Notes under the pieces: model-generated
Told to the model about the DNA's origin: nothing
What the model saw: the letters and a program-made list of their open reading frames with translations, nothing else
Databases searched by the model: none
DNA from: Fibrobacter sp.
GTDB lineage: Bacteria > Fibrobacterota > Fibrobacteria > Fibrobacterales > Fibrobacteraceae
Length of the DNA stretch: 64,000 nt
NCBI GenBank assembly: GCA_024399035.1
Contig: JAKSID010000011.1
Span: forward strand, 16,858 to 80,857
Reading direction: 5' to 3'
In this document: piece by piece, positions 54,517 through 63,205 of the stretch
Layout of the letters: each line of letters starts with the position of its first letter
Position numbering within the stretch: position 1 is the first letter of the stretch
Program-made: the position numbers and the translations under genes

Positions 54517-55353
54517 CTATTTCTTTGCTTTGTTCTTTTCAGCTTCTCGCTTGAGTTCGGCAGAGCCCTTCTCGTCGCGGATATAAATTTCGGGAGGAAC
54601 GTTATCGAAGCCCTGCAAAGCATTGAGCCAGTTATCGTTCAGGTCGCGGAATTCAAGCTTGTTCAAGTTGTAGATCAAGGAATCCTTGGCCAACTCGAAA
54701 GTGATAAAGTCCCAACGGATAACCTTGCGGTCGGCAAAAACTTCGCGGCTAACCAAAGCGGATTCGCTGTCGAAACGGTAACGAGCCTTGAAGGTATATT
54801 CACCAGTCATCTGATAACGACCGGAATCGGAATAAGTGCGGGTAACACCAATCAAGGTGTCATTTGCGCCAAAGCGGAGTTCGGCATCACGGAATGCATG
54901 ACCGTGTGCGACAATGGGAGTACGCCACACGCCCACCAGCTTTTCCTTCATGTTCTTCTGAAGGGTGGTGTCGATGTTCCAGTGATCAAAGTTTTTCTTG
55001 TCGTACTTGGCACGCTGGACGTACTTGCCAGCCTGGATGAGCTTGCGAACACTGTCGGCTTGAGCCTTGGCCAAGCTATCGGAGTTGCGAGGGCCAACGG
55101 CGGGAACGACGCGGTTCATGGAATCCAACTTAGCCTGGATCATATCATCGAGGCTAGAGGCTCCTCGGGGAGCAGCGACCACTTGAGCTTCCACGGGGGA
55201 CGCCTGGACGGCTTCCTGGGCAGGAGCGGAAGTATCGGCTTGTTCAGCGGGCTGAGCTTCTTGGACTGGGGTTGCAGGTTGAGCCAAAGGCATTCCTACG
55301 AATGTCAAAGCCAGAACAGAAAAAAGAATATGCTTATAACAAGAGAATCTCAT
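54517..55353 (-). CDS. Exported protein of unknown function in the ABC importer operon
   Basis: The 278-residue protein has a signal peptide (ILFSVLALTFVGMPLAQ), a Pro/Ala/Gln-rich stretch to about residue 65, a helical part, and a C-terminal beta-rich part (about 130-240: LVGVWRTPIVAHGHAFRD, YQMTGEYTFKARYRF) that resembles a lipocalin-type barrel by strand pattern. I cannot assign a family. It is the first gene of a four-gene operon with the permease 12 nt downstream, so a role in ligand capture or delivery is possible (inference). Confidence 0.7.
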   Translation of the reverse strand: MRFSCYKHILFSVLALTFVGMPLAQPATPVQEAQPAEQADTSAPAQEAVQASPVEAQVVAAPRGASSLDDMIQAKLDSMNRVVPAVGPRNSDSLAKAQADSVRKLIQAGKYVQRAKYDKKNFDHWNIDTTLQKNMKEKLVGVWRTPIVAHGHAFRDAELRFGANDTLIGVTRTYSDSGRYQMTGEYTFKARYRFDSESALVSREVFADRKVIRWDFITFELAKDSLIYNLNKLEFRDLNDNWLNALQGFDNVPPEIYIRDEKGSAELKREAEKNKAKK

Positions 55354-55422
55354 CGTTCTTAAATGTAGTTAAAGGATTAAAAAAAAAGATAAGAAATTTG
55401 TAAAAAAGGCTATCTTTGTGCC

Positions 55423-56550
55423 ATGCTCGATTATTCTCAAGTCCCCTCCCCCTGTTTTGTGCTGGACGAGGCCCGTCTTCGCCGGAATATGGAAATTTTG
55501 AACGATATTCAGGTCCGTGGCGACGTAAAAATCATTTGCGCCCTCAAAGGATACAGTTTTTGGCGTTCTTTCCCCCTGATTGGCCAATATTTGGCAGGAG
55601 CCACCGCCAGTAGCCTGAACGAGGCAAAACTCGCCAAACAAGAAATGGGCAAGGAAGTCCATGTATTCGCCCCGGTGTACGACGACGACGAGATCGACGA
55701 AATTTTGAGCTGCGCCGGCCATATTACCTTCAACAGCTTTAGCCAGTGGCAGCGTTTCAAGGAAAAGGCCCTTAAGGCAGGAGTCAGCGCAGGTATCCGC
55801 GTGAACCCCCAGTACTCCACCGTGGAGACTGACTTATATAATCCTTGTGGCAAGTTCAGCCGCCTGGGCGTTACCGAGGCCGAATTCAAGCCGGAACTTT
55901 TGGATGGCATCGATGGCTTGCACTTCCATGCCCTCTGCGAACAAGACGCCGACGCATTGGAAGGCGTTCTCGCCGCCTTCGAGCAGCATTTCGGCAAGTA
56001 CCTGCCTCAGATGAAGTGGGTCAACTTCGGCGGCGGCCACCACATTACCCGTAAGGACTACCACCGCGACGAACTGGTCCGTATCCTCAAGGGATTCCAC
56101 GAACGCTACCCCCACCTGCAGGTGATCATGGAACCGGGCGAAGCCGTAGGTTGGCAGACCGGCGAACTGGTAGCCTCTGTCGGCGACATCGTCCACAACG
56201 AAATGGACATTGCGGTGCTCAACGTTTCTATCAGCGCCCACATGCCGGACTGCTTGGAAATGCCCTACCGCCCCGCAGTGACTGGTTCTGGAATGCCCGG
56301 CGAAAAGAAGTTTACATACAAGTTAACAGGTAATTCCTGCTTGGCTGGTGACCAGTTGGGAGACTTCTCCTTTGATGAACCGCTGAAGGTTGGCGACAAG
56401 GTTATCTTTGAAGATATGATCCATTATACAATGGTGAAAACTACGTTCTTCAATGGGGTGCGTCATCCTAGCATCGGGAAGTTCGATGAACAGGGCAAGT
56501 TCCATTTGTTGCACAAGTTTACTTATCAGCAGTTTAAGGAGAAATTGTAA
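55423..56550 (+). CDS. nspC: Carboxynorspermidine/carboxyspermidine decarboxylase
   Basis: This PLP enzyme of the alanine-racemase fold makes norspermidine or spermidine from the carboxy form. The 375-residue protein has the PLP Lys in IICALKGYSFW near 37-47, HALCEQ near 167-172, NFGGGHHITRKDY near 202-214, and the second active-site segment FEDMIHYTMVKTTFFNGV near 331-348. The partner dehydrogenase gene is not adjacent. It is divergent from the ABC operon and followed by the repeat-rich spacer. Confidence 0.93.
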   Translation: MLDYSQVPSPCFVLDEARLRRNMEILNDIQVRGDVKIICALKGYSFWRSFPLIGQYLAGATASSLNEAKLAKQEMGKEVHVFAPVYDDDEIDEILSCAGHITFNSFSQWQRFKEKALKAGVSAGIRVNPQYSTVETDLYNPCGKFSRLGVTEAEFKPELLDGIDGLHFHALCEQDADALEGVLAAFEQHFGKYLPQMKWVNFGGGHHITRKDYHRDELVRILKGFHERYPHLQVIMEPGEAVGWQTGELVASVGDIVHNEMDIAVLNVSISAHMPDCLEMPYRPAVTGSGMPGEKKFTYKLTGNSCLAGDQLGDFSFDEPLKVGDKVIFEDMIHYTMVKTTFFNGVRHPSIGKFDEQGKFHLLHKFTYQQFKEKL

Positions 56551-56933
56551 GAGTATGTATCAGGCCTACTCAAAGTACAATCTCTCGAAAATAATTTACG
56601 TCGCTTCGCTCCTTTGTTATTTTCTTAGTGATTCACTTTGCTCCGGCCTTGGAATACTCACCACTTAATTTTCAAAACTGTAAGAAAAGAACCTAATAAG
56701 CATTGCAAAAAAACTTGCCTGTTCGGTTTTTGCAACAAGTTTTTTAGCGATTGACTTCGATCCAACCTTGAATCGTTCTTAGTGATTTACTTTGCTTCAG
56801 CCTCGGATGCTTCACTAATTGTTTTTCAAAACCGACTGAGAAAAGTAAACGTCGCAAAAAAAACTTGCCTGTTCTTTTTTAGTAGCGAGTTTGTTGGGGC
56901 GAGTTAGAAAAAGATTTTTTTCGAGAATAGAGT
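56551..56933 (+). repeat. Two degenerate 154-bp tandem repeats upstream of tsaE, possible structured RNA
   Basis: CTTAGTGATTCACTTTGCTC (56624) recurs as CTTAGTGATTTACTTTGCTT (56778). TTTTCAAAAC recurs about 151-153 nt apart, and AAAAAAACTTGCCTGTTC (56707) recurs as AAAAAAACTTGCCTGTTC (56857), 150 nt later. A hairpin TTGCAAAAA / TTTTTGCAA (56703-56734) lies in the first copy. No open frame crosses both copies. The 383-bp stretch holds no gene otherwise. Confidence 0.7.
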
Positions 56934-57341
56934 ATGAAATTCACATCGGAAGAAGATACATACAACTGGGCTGTAGAATTCGGCAAAAGTCTGAAGCCGG
57001 GAGACAAGGTGGCCTTGTTCGGTAACCTTGGTGCAGGCAAGACTGTCATTAGTCGCGGCGTGTGCAAGGGCCTTGGTTTCGAAGGCGCCGTATGCTCCCC
57101 CACCTATACTATTCTACATGAATATCCCAACAACCCGCCGATTTTCCATTTCGACTTGTACCGCCTGGAAGGTGGTGCCGACTTAAACGAAGTCGGTCTG
57201 GACCCGGATTATCTGGAACAGGGCGTAAGCCTTATCGAATGGCCGGAACGATTGGAAGGAACCGACCCGGGCATTACCCATGTGATTCGCATTCAGATTC
57301 TAAACGAAACCGAGCGAAAAATCGAAATTACCACTAGATAA
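56934..57341 (+). CDS. tsaE: tRNA threonylcarbamoyladenosine biosynthesis protein TsaE
   Basis: TsaE is the ATPase partner of TsaB-TsaD for the t6A modification of tRNAs reading ANN codons. The 135-residue protein has Walker A LFGNLGAGKTVISRGV near 29-44, CSPTYTILHEYPN, and HFDLYRLEGGADLNEVGLD near 72-90 with the Walker B-like Asp, then LIEWPERL. All required motifs are intact. tsaB and tsaD are not in the window. Confidence 0.96.
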   Translation: MKFTSEEDTYNWAVEFGKSLKPGDKVALFGNLGAGKTVISRGVCKGLGFEGAVCSPTYTILHEYPNNPPIFHFDLYRLEGGADLNEVGLDPDYLEQGVSLIEWPERLEGTDPGITHVIRIQILNETERKIEITTR

Positions 57342-57345
57342 AAGA

Positions 57346-57436
57346 GATCCCGGCTCGGAGGCCGGGATGACAACTTTTCCCATCCGGGATACAACTTTTC
57401 CCATCCGGGATACAACTTTTCCCATTCGGGATAACT
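57346..57436. repeat. GATCCCGGC..GCCGGGATGAC hairpin plus tandem 21-bp repeats
   Basis: GATCCCGGC-tcgga-GGCCGGGATGAC is a hairpin 5 nt past the tsaE stop. It leads into 22-, 21- and 21-bp units (57363-57384, 57385-57405, 57406-57426) of the form CGGGATACAACTTTTCCCATC, and then a partial one reaching the stop of the opposing gene. The layout is the same as at 6719-6815. Confidence 0.85.
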
Positions 57437-57441
57437 TTTAA

Positions 57442-58110
57442 TTACTTCTTAGCCTTGCGACCTTTCTTGCCCTTGGCCTTGGCAGCCTTTTCAGCTTCAG
57501 CCTTTGCAGCTTCTTCGGCAGCCAGACGTTCGGCTTCTTCCTTGGCGGCCTTTTCTGCAGCGATGCGGGCTTCTTCGGCAGCGGCAAAGTCAGCAGCAGC
57601 CTTGGTCAGGGATTCCCAGTCTTCCTTAGCGCCACCATAAAGCAGCACCGGACCTACGTAACCAAGAACCTTTTTCAGAGCAGTAGCAGAATCGCCGTTT
57701 GCCAGGTCAGCGTTAACGGATTCGTACAAATCCTTCTGGGCGTTGCGCATGTCTTCTACTTCGCCAATGCGGTTCTGGCGAATCACTTCGAGAGAGTCGC
57801 TAACAAAGCCAAGATCCCAAGTTGCTTCGTAGCAGGTTTCTACTTCGGCAAACTTGCTCACGTCAGATGCGGCAGCCACGTACAGGGTTTCGCAACCGGC
57901 GAAAACTTCTGCAGACTTGCCCTTGGCATACTGATAGTACTGATAGCCGCCAACAACCAGGGCGATAATCACCAAAAGGAACACTCCGTCCTGCCAACCC
58001 ATAGCCGGGGCAACGGGCATCTTGGGCTTACCGTTAACGGTATCACCTGCTGCCAAGCGTTCTTCTGCCTCATCGAAGGGGCTCTTTCCATTCAAGAAAC
58101 TGAATGCCAT
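57442..58110 (-). CDS. Single-pass membrane protein with Ala/Glu/Lys-rich helical tail
   Basis: The 222-residue protein has a soluble N-terminus (1-40), one membrane helix (GVFLLVIIALVVGGYQYY, about 42-59), a Cys-containing middle part (CETLY and EVETCYEATWDLGF) that may form a disulfide outside the cytoplasm, and a long charged helix (about 170-222) of AEEARIAAEKAAKEEAERLA type ending in KKGRKAKK. No family is recognised. It lies 28 nt after sufE and is likely co-transcribed with it. Confidence 0.75.
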   Translation of the reverse strand: MAFSFLNGKSPFDEAEERLAAGDTVNGKPKMPVAPAMGWQDGVFLLVIIALVVGGYQYYQYAKGKSAEVFAGCETLYVAAASDVSKFAEVETCYEATWDLGFVSDSLEVIRQNRIGEVEDMRNAQKDLYESVNADLANGDSATALKKVLGYVGPVLLYGGAKEDWESLTKAAADFAAAEEARIAAEKAAKEEAERLAAEEAAKAEAEKAAKAKGKKGRKAKK

Positions 58111-58138
58111 TTTCTTATCCTCTTTTAATAATTCCTAG

Positions 58139-58585
58139 TTACTTCTTTGCAAGAGCAGAGAACACTCTCGCATATAGATAAATCTGTTTTACCAAGCTGG
58201 CAAAGCCATTGGAACGGGTGGGCGAAAGTCCAACGTTCAGGCCAATCTGCTGGAAGAACGCGGGATCCACAGACAAAATATCTGCGGGGGTCACATCATT
58301 ATAAACCTGCAGGGCCAAAGCACCCAGACCGCGGCTGATCAGCGGATTGGTGGTACCGCCTTCCACATCCATCTCAAAGTGAATCTTCTCACCATCGAAA
58401 CTGGGAACCAGGTACATGGTAGAGGCGCAGCCCACGATAATGAACTTTTCAGCCTTGAGGCTAGCATCCATACCCTTGTGAGCCTTGGCCAGATCCAGCA
58501 GGAACTTCCACTTGTCATCGGGGTCGGTAAATCCGGCAAACTTGCCACGGATTTCCTCAAGACGCTTTTCTATGGTTTCGGACAT
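58139..58585 (-). CDS. sufE: SufE-family cysteine desulfuration protein
   Basis: SufE accepts sulfur from the SufS desulfurase for iron-sulfur cluster assembly. The 148-residue protein has KFIIVGCASTMYLVP at about 47-61 with the acceptor Cys53, and the family's GLSPTRSNGFASLVKQIYLYA C-terminal helix. ATG 58585 is preferred over a TTG two codons earlier. No other suf gene is near. It lies between an FAD reductase and a membrane protein on the same strand. Confidence 0.92.
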   Translation of the reverse strand: MSETIEKRLEEIRGKFAGFTDPDDKWKFLLDLAKAHKGMDASLKAEKFIIVGCASTMYLVPSFDGEKIHFEMDVEGGTTNPLISRGLGALALQVYNDVTPADILSVDPAFFQQIGLNVGLSPTRSNGFASLVKQIYLYARVFSALAKK

Positions 58586-58603
58586 AATCAATAAACCTTT
58601 ATA

Positions 58604-59800
58604 CTACCAATGCAGGAACGAGCGCAACTTCCAGACCAGGGAGGGGCTTGCCCAAAGTACGTTAAAGAAAATGCGGAACAGGGTCTGCTTTTCGCGGGGC
58701 AGCTTGGACAGGCGTTCTGCAGCCTTGTTGAACTGGGCGTCGGTAATCTGGTTAAAGCCAGCCTTGCCGCGGGCAATCTGCATATGGGCCTTGCCCATCT
58801 TTTCCATCCACACCTTGTGGGCCTTGGCTTCTACGGCAGGACGTTCCGCAGGGGTTGAGTCCAGCCACTCAAGGGCAGCCTCGCCCACAATCTTACCGCA
58901 CAGCAAAGATTCAGTAATGCCGGAGCGGCTAATGGGATTGACACAGCTAGCAGAATCGCCAGCCTTGAAAAGACCGCACTTGGCAATAGGCTTGTCGGAC
59001 TGACCGCAAGCAATCATGCCGCCGTACACAGCCTTGACCGTAGCCTGAGGATATTCCTCAGCCAAAAAGTTCATCAACTTTTCGCGATTAGAGCTTTCAA
59101 GCTTTGCATCCTTGCCCAGCACAAAACCGATGTTCACTTCCTTGCCGTCGCGGGGGAAAATCCAGCCATAGCCGCTGGGGAAATCGCTTCCGAAGAACAA
59201 TTCGATATGTTCCGGACTATGCTCAATGCCTTCGGCAACCGCGAAAATAGCAGGTTCCAGGTCCGTATCGCCAGATTCGATGCCTTCCAGGCAAGCAATA
59301 TTCTTAGTAAGGCGTGCACCCGGACCAGAGGCGTCCACCACTACCGGTGCGCGGAGAATTTCCTCGGATCCATTTACAGAAACCGTAATAGACCATTCAT
59401 CGTTCTCGCGGTCCAGTTTCTTGACCACGGTGTCAAAATGGCATTCCACGCCAGCCTTGACGCATTCATCCGCAATGGATTTATGGAACTTGGAGCGGTC
59501 CAACAGGAGACCGCAGTCCTTGCTGTAGAACTCGGCGCGACGACGGCTGCGAGAGGTAAAGTAGATACCGGAAAGATCCTGACGGACCCAGGAACGGTCG
59601 ATGGGCCACAGGGCACTGAGCCTGCTGGTGGAGACCGCCTCTGCACAGAAAATCGGTTCTTTCCAAGGTTCTTTTTTATCCAGGAGCAAAATACGCCTAA
59701 CTCCGGAAGACATTCTTCCGAGGGTACAGGCAGCCATGAGACCGGCAGGACCAGCCCCACAAACCACTACATCATACTGGTTTGATGCAAAAAAACTCAT
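58604..59800 (-). CDS. Geranylgeranyl reductase-family FAD-dependent oxidoreductase
   Basis: The 398-residue flavoprotein has the FAD motif YDVVVCGAGPAGLMAACTL at 9-27, VVVDASGPGARLTK near 151-164 and LFKAGDSASCVNPISRSGITESLLCG near 293-318, the GD motif of the p-hydroxybenzoate hydroxylase fold. Family members reduce isoprenoid double bonds or act on polycyclic substrates. Menaquinone or lipid tails are possible targets, but none can be chosen from sequence. The gene starts a short run with sufE (18 nt gap). Confidence 0.85.
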   Translation of the reverse strand: MSFFASNQYDVVVCGAGPAGLMAACTLGRMSSGVRRILLLDKKEPWKEPIFCAEAVSTSRLSALWPIDRSWVRQDLSGIYFTSRSRRRAEFYSKDCGLLLDRSKFHKSIADECVKAGVECHFDTVVKKLDRENDEWSITVSVNGSEEILRAPVVVDASGPGARLTKNIACLEGIESGDTDLEPAIFAVAEGIEHSPEHIELFFGSDFPSGYGWIFPRDGKEVNIGFVLGKDAKLESSNREKLMNFLAEEYPQATVKAVYGGMIACGQSDKPIAKCGLFKAGDSASCVNPISRSGITESLLCGKIVGEAALEWLDSTPAERPAVEAKAHKVWMEKMGKAHMQIARGKAGFNQITDAQFNKAAERLSKLPREKQTLFRIFFNVLWASPSLVWKLRSFLHW

Positions 59801-59920
59801 TTCGGCCTAAAAATTAGCTTTTATTTATTGAGTTTTTTTTATTTGATGTGTAGTTTTTCACATTTTTTTAGTTATTTTAGGGCTATACGATTTATCATCC
59901 TTAAAAGGGAATGTCTTAAT

Positions 59921-61354
59921 ATGAATATGAAGAGAGTATCCAAGTTTGGTCTCTGCCTCATCAGCGCCTTGGCAATGAACGTATTTGCCCAGGATAACTG
60001 GCAGGGTAAGGACCTGAACGTTTCTTTCAGTAATAAGAAGATCGACGGTTATAATTTCTCCAAATCCAAGGCCGTCAAGAACACCACCGACTTCCGTCGT
60101 GCAACTGGTGAAAAGCCGAATTTTGCGAAGGCTACCCTTGACGAAGTTTCCTTCCAGAACGCTGTGATTAGCGAAGCAAACTTCGAAGAAGCTTCTCTTA
60201 AGAAGGTCGTCATTAGCGGTGCTGACATCCGTAACTCTTCCTTCGAAGGCGCGGACATGGAAGGTGCAAACCTTTACCGTGCAACCCTCCTTGGTAGCCA
60301 GTTCCCCAAGACCAACCTCAGAAATGCCCGTTTGGACGCTATGAAGGTTGATGAAAACACAAGTTTCGAAAAGTCTGACCTTACTCAGGCATCCGTGATG
60401 GACGTTGACCTGACCGGCGCAACCTTCTACAAGGCAAACCTCACCAACGCAAACTTCTCTCGTGCATTGATGGCAAACTCCGACCTTCGCAAGGCAACCC
60501 TCGTGAAGACCGACTTTACCGCATGTAACCTGATTGCAGCAAACTTCAAGGGTGCAGACCTGGTTGACGTGAACTTCGCCAAGGCCGGTCTTTCCCAGGT
60601 TAACATGAAGGGCGCAGATTTCAAGAACGTCAACTTCCAGGAAGCTGACCTTTCCTTGACCGAATTTAACGATGTCGACCTGTCCAAGACTCAGCTCCAG
60701 AAGGCTAAGTTCGCTCAGGCTACCGTCAAGAACATGAAGTTCGATGGCCAGGACCTGACCGGCGTGGTATTCGATAAGGGCACTCTCGCTAAGAGCTCTC
60801 TCGAAAAGACCAAGCTGAACAAGACTTCCTTCTTCGATGCATCCGTCGAAAAGAACTCCTTCAAGGAAGCAGAAATGCTGAAGGCCGTGTTCGATGGCGC
60901 ATATGTGTTCAAGAGCATCTTCGACAAGGCTGACCTGACCAAGGCTAACTTTGCCAACTCCAACATTCAGCGTTCTGACTTCATCCTGGCTCAGCTGGGT
61001 GGTGTTAGCTTCGCCGGTGCAAAGCTGGAATTCGTAAACTTCACCAACGCCAACATGCAGGGTGTTAAGATCGACGCCGACACCAAGATGAACAACGTTG
61101 ACTTCTCCGGTGCAAATCTTGAAGGCGCTAAGATTGAAAAGTTCACCGCAAAGAGCGTGATCTACGATAACAGAACTCGTTTCCCGTCTGGTTTCGATCC
61201 TCGTCAGTACGGCTTCACCAAGCGTGGCGAAAAGGCTGCCGACGTGAAGGTCGAAGGCAAGAAGAAGAAGCGTTCTTCTGACGATGACGAAGATATGCCG
61301 AAGAAGAAGAAGAAAAAGAAGAAGCACGTTGAAGAAGACGAAGACGACGAATAA
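59921..61354 (+). CDS. Exported pentapeptide-repeat protein
   Basis: The 477-residue protein has a signal peptide (GLCLISALAMNVFAQ) and then about 400 residues of pentapeptide repeats of the A(N/D)(F/L)xx type, such as ANFEEASLKKVVISGADIRN and ANLTNANFSRALMANSDLRK, which fold as a four-sided right-handed beta helix. The C-terminus is a highly charged tail (KKKKRSSDDDED, then eight Lys and an acidic end). The function is unknown; in the envelope it may be structural or bind partners. ATG 59921 follows AAGGGA. A strong terminator follows. Confidence 0.9.
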   Translation: MNMKRVSKFGLCLISALAMNVFAQDNWQGKDLNVSFSNKKIDGYNFSKSKAVKNTTDFRRATGEKPNFAKATLDEVSFQNAVISEANFEEASLKKVVISGADIRNSSFEGADMEGANLYRATLLGSQFPKTNLRNARLDAMKVDENTSFEKSDLTQASVMDVDLTGATFYKANLTNANFSRALMANSDLRKATLVKTDFTACNLIAANFKGADLVDVNFAKAGLSQVNMKGADFKNVNFQEADLSLTEFNDVDLSKTQLQKAKFAQATVKNMKFDGQDLTGVVFDKGTLAKSSLEKTKLNKTSFFDASVEKNSFKEAEMLKAVFDGAYVFKSIFDKADLTKANFANSNIQRSDFILAQLGGVSFAGAKLEFVNFTNANMQGVKIDADTKMNNVDFSGANLEGAKIEKFTAKSVIYDNRTRFPSGFDPRQYGFTKRGEKAADVKVEGKKKKRSSDDDEDMPKKKKKKKKHVEEDEDDE

Positions 61355-61376
61355 TTCTAATTCTCTTCAAAAGTTT

Positions 61377-61407
61377 AAAAAGACGTTCGAAAGAACGTCT
61401 TTTTTTG
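61377..61407 (+). terminator. Terminator of the pentapeptide-repeat gene
   Basis: AAAAGACGTTC / GAACGTCTTTT with a GAAA tetraloop is followed by more T. It lies 22 nt past the stop. Confidence 0.94.
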
Positions 61408-61508
61408 TTTTGAAATAAAGATTGTGTCATGGACAACGCGGGAAGAACCGCGCCGTCGAATTACGTGCCGCAGAGCGTCGTGGGCGCGCAGGAAGATAGT
61501 GCCGCGGG

Positions 61509-62906
61509 CTACTTCTTGTCCATGAGCCAGCCGACTGCCTCGCTCAGGCTATGCACCCGCTTGATAGACATGCCGCTGGTAACCTCCGGCAGGCTCCCGC
61601 TGGCAGGGACGATAGCTTCTGTCATACCCAGGCGGCGGGCCTCCTTGAGGCGTTGGTCCAGCAGGTTTACCCCGCGAACTTCTCCCGAAAGCCCCAGCTC
61701 GCCGATAGCGATGGTCTGCCGCCCAAGAGGAATCCCCAAGTGGTTGCTTGCGATGGCCAAGGCTAGCGCAAGGTCCGAGGAGGTGTCCGTAATCTTCATG
61801 CCGCCGGCAATGGTGACGAACACGTCGGTGGCGCCGATGGTTATGCCCCCAAATTTTTCTAGCAGGGCCAGAATGATGGTCAGGCGTTTGGCATCGATGC
61901 CGGCGGCCACGCGTTGCGGAACCGCATAATTCGTCTGGCTGACCAGGGCCTGCGTTTCAAACAAAAGCGCGCGGGAACCTTCCATAGTGCAACAGACAAC
62001 ACTGCCCGGAGTGGGAGGCATGCCCTCTTGCAAGAAGACGCGGCTGGGGTTAGCCACGGGCGAAAGGCCGTGACTTGTCATCTCGAATACTCCGATTTCG
62101 TCGGTGGCTCCAAAGCGGTTCTTTATGGTACGGAGCAAGCGGTACTGATGATTGCGGTCGCCCTCGAAGTAGGCCACCGTATCTACCATGTGTTCCAAGA
62201 TTCGCGGGCCCGCAATCTGGCCATCCTTAGTGACGTGCCCGATGACAATGGTAATGCATCCCGAATTCTTGGCAAAGACCATCAGGTCCAAGGTACATTC
62301 ACGCAACTGGCTTGCGCTGCCCGGAGTGCCCGCCAGTTCACTCTTATACACAGTCTGGATAGAATCAATCACAAGAACCTGAGGCTTGATCTCTTTAGCC
62401 TGCTCCAAAATCTTATCCAAGCTTGTTTCGCAAAGGAGCAGCATGTCGGAGCCAGCCACGCTCAATCGCTCGCTACGAAGCTTGACCTGGACCGCACTTT
62501 CTTCGCCGCTAACATAAAGAGCCTTGACGCCGGCAGCGTTCATGGTGGCCAAGGTGGAAAGCACCAAGGTGGACTTGCCGATACCGGGATCGCCGCCAAT
62601 CAGCACCAGGGAGCCAGGCGCAAAGCCGCCACCCAGCACTCGGTCAAACTCCGAATTCGCCGTACTCAGACGCTTAGTATCTTCTACCGCCACATCCTTA
62701 AGGGGAACCACCTGATGGACCGGGCCGCCCAGCACTCGCCCACCGCGACCTGCCGCCACGTCTTGAACTTCGACCGCGTGTTCCTTGAGGGAACTCCAAG
62801 CCCCGCAGAACGGGCACTTGCCCGCCCACTTGGGAGTTGTGTTGCCACATTCCGTACAGAGGAACTCAATTTCTTTTTTTGCCTTAGACTTGTTTACTGC
62901 TACCAT
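61509..62906 (-). CDS. radA: DNA repair protein RadA
   Basis: RadA is a RecA-like helicase that extends D-loops in recombination. The 465-residue protein has an N-terminal zinc finger (CTECGN..CPFCG, about 16-34), Walker A IGGDPGIGKSTLVL near 104-117, the RadA-specific KNRFGATDEIGVFEM near 262-276, and a Lon-like C-terminal domain (SSDLALALAIASNHLGIPL). ATG 62906 is chosen because MVAVNKSKAKKEIEF leads directly into the zinc finger; the longer frame is not conserved. It is a single gene, convergent with the pentapeptide-repeat gene. Confidence 0.96.
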   Translation of the reverse strand: MVAVNKSKAKKEIEFLCTECGNTTPKWAGKCPFCGAWSSLKEHAVEVQDVAAGRGGRVLGGPVHQVVPLKDVAVEDTKRLSTANSEFDRVLGGGFAPGSLVLIGGDPGIGKSTLVLSTLATMNAAGVKALYVSGEESAVQVKLRSERLSVAGSDMLLLCETSLDKILEQAKEIKPQVLVIDSIQTVYKSELAGTPGSASQLRECTLDLMVFAKNSGCITIVIGHVTKDGQIAGPRILEHMVDTVAYFEGDRNHQYRLLRTIKNRFGATDEIGVFEMTSHGLSPVANPSRVFLQEGMPPTPGSVVCCTMEGSRALLFETQALVSQTNYAVPQRVAAGIDAKRLTIILALLEKFGGITIGATDVFVTIAGGMKITDTSSDLALALAIASNHLGIPLGRQTIAIGELGLSGEVRGVNLLDQRLKEARRLGMTEAIVPASGSLPEVTSGMSIKRVHSLSEAVGWLMDKK

Positions 62907-62980
62907 GTGCACTAATATAGATAAAGCAAACTGACAATTTGTGTCAAAACGCAAAATAGTGCTCAAAAATTCACCACGAT

Positions 62981-63010
62981 GTAAAAATCCGCACCCTTAG
63001 GATGCGGATT
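62981..63010 (-). terminator. Terminator downstream of the gene remnant
   Basis: On the minus strand AATCCGCA / TGCGGATT (62986-63010) is followed by TTTTAC. It lies 28 nt after the TAA at 63038-63040 and marks that frame as once transcribed. Confidence 0.75.
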
Positions 63011-63037
63011 TGTTCATTCAATGCCCTGTAACAAGAT

Positions 63038-63175
63038 TTATTCGTAGATCACATTTCCTTCGAACAAATCGTTCGTTGCATAATTTCTAGCACCAGAGCC
63101 ACTCATATCCAACACTTCAAGATCATAGGCCTTGTTATTATTGTAAAATGACTTTTTTACACAACAACGACCATT
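63038..63175 (-). pseudogene. C-terminal remnant of a lost gene
   Basis: An open frame of 45 codons ends at TAA 63038. It reads ...SFYNNNKAYDLEVLDMSG, then SGARNYATNDLFEGNVIYE. Composition and the nearby downstream terminator look genuine, but there is no start codon: an upstream stop (63176-63178) closes the frame and only internal GTG/TTG/ATG codons occur. I recognise no family. The 5' part seems to have been lost or replaced at the boundary with the next gene, next to the inverted repeat GTAAAATG / CATTTTAC (63143-63179). Confidence 0.5.
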
Positions 63176-63205
63176 TTACGCGGCTTTTTATTTATTATTT
63201 CAGCC

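Noticed and set aside
61429..61929. 166-codon plus-strand frame with a plausible first part
   Set aside because: Most of it is antisense to radA. The first 27 codons alone have no ribosome-binding site or family features.
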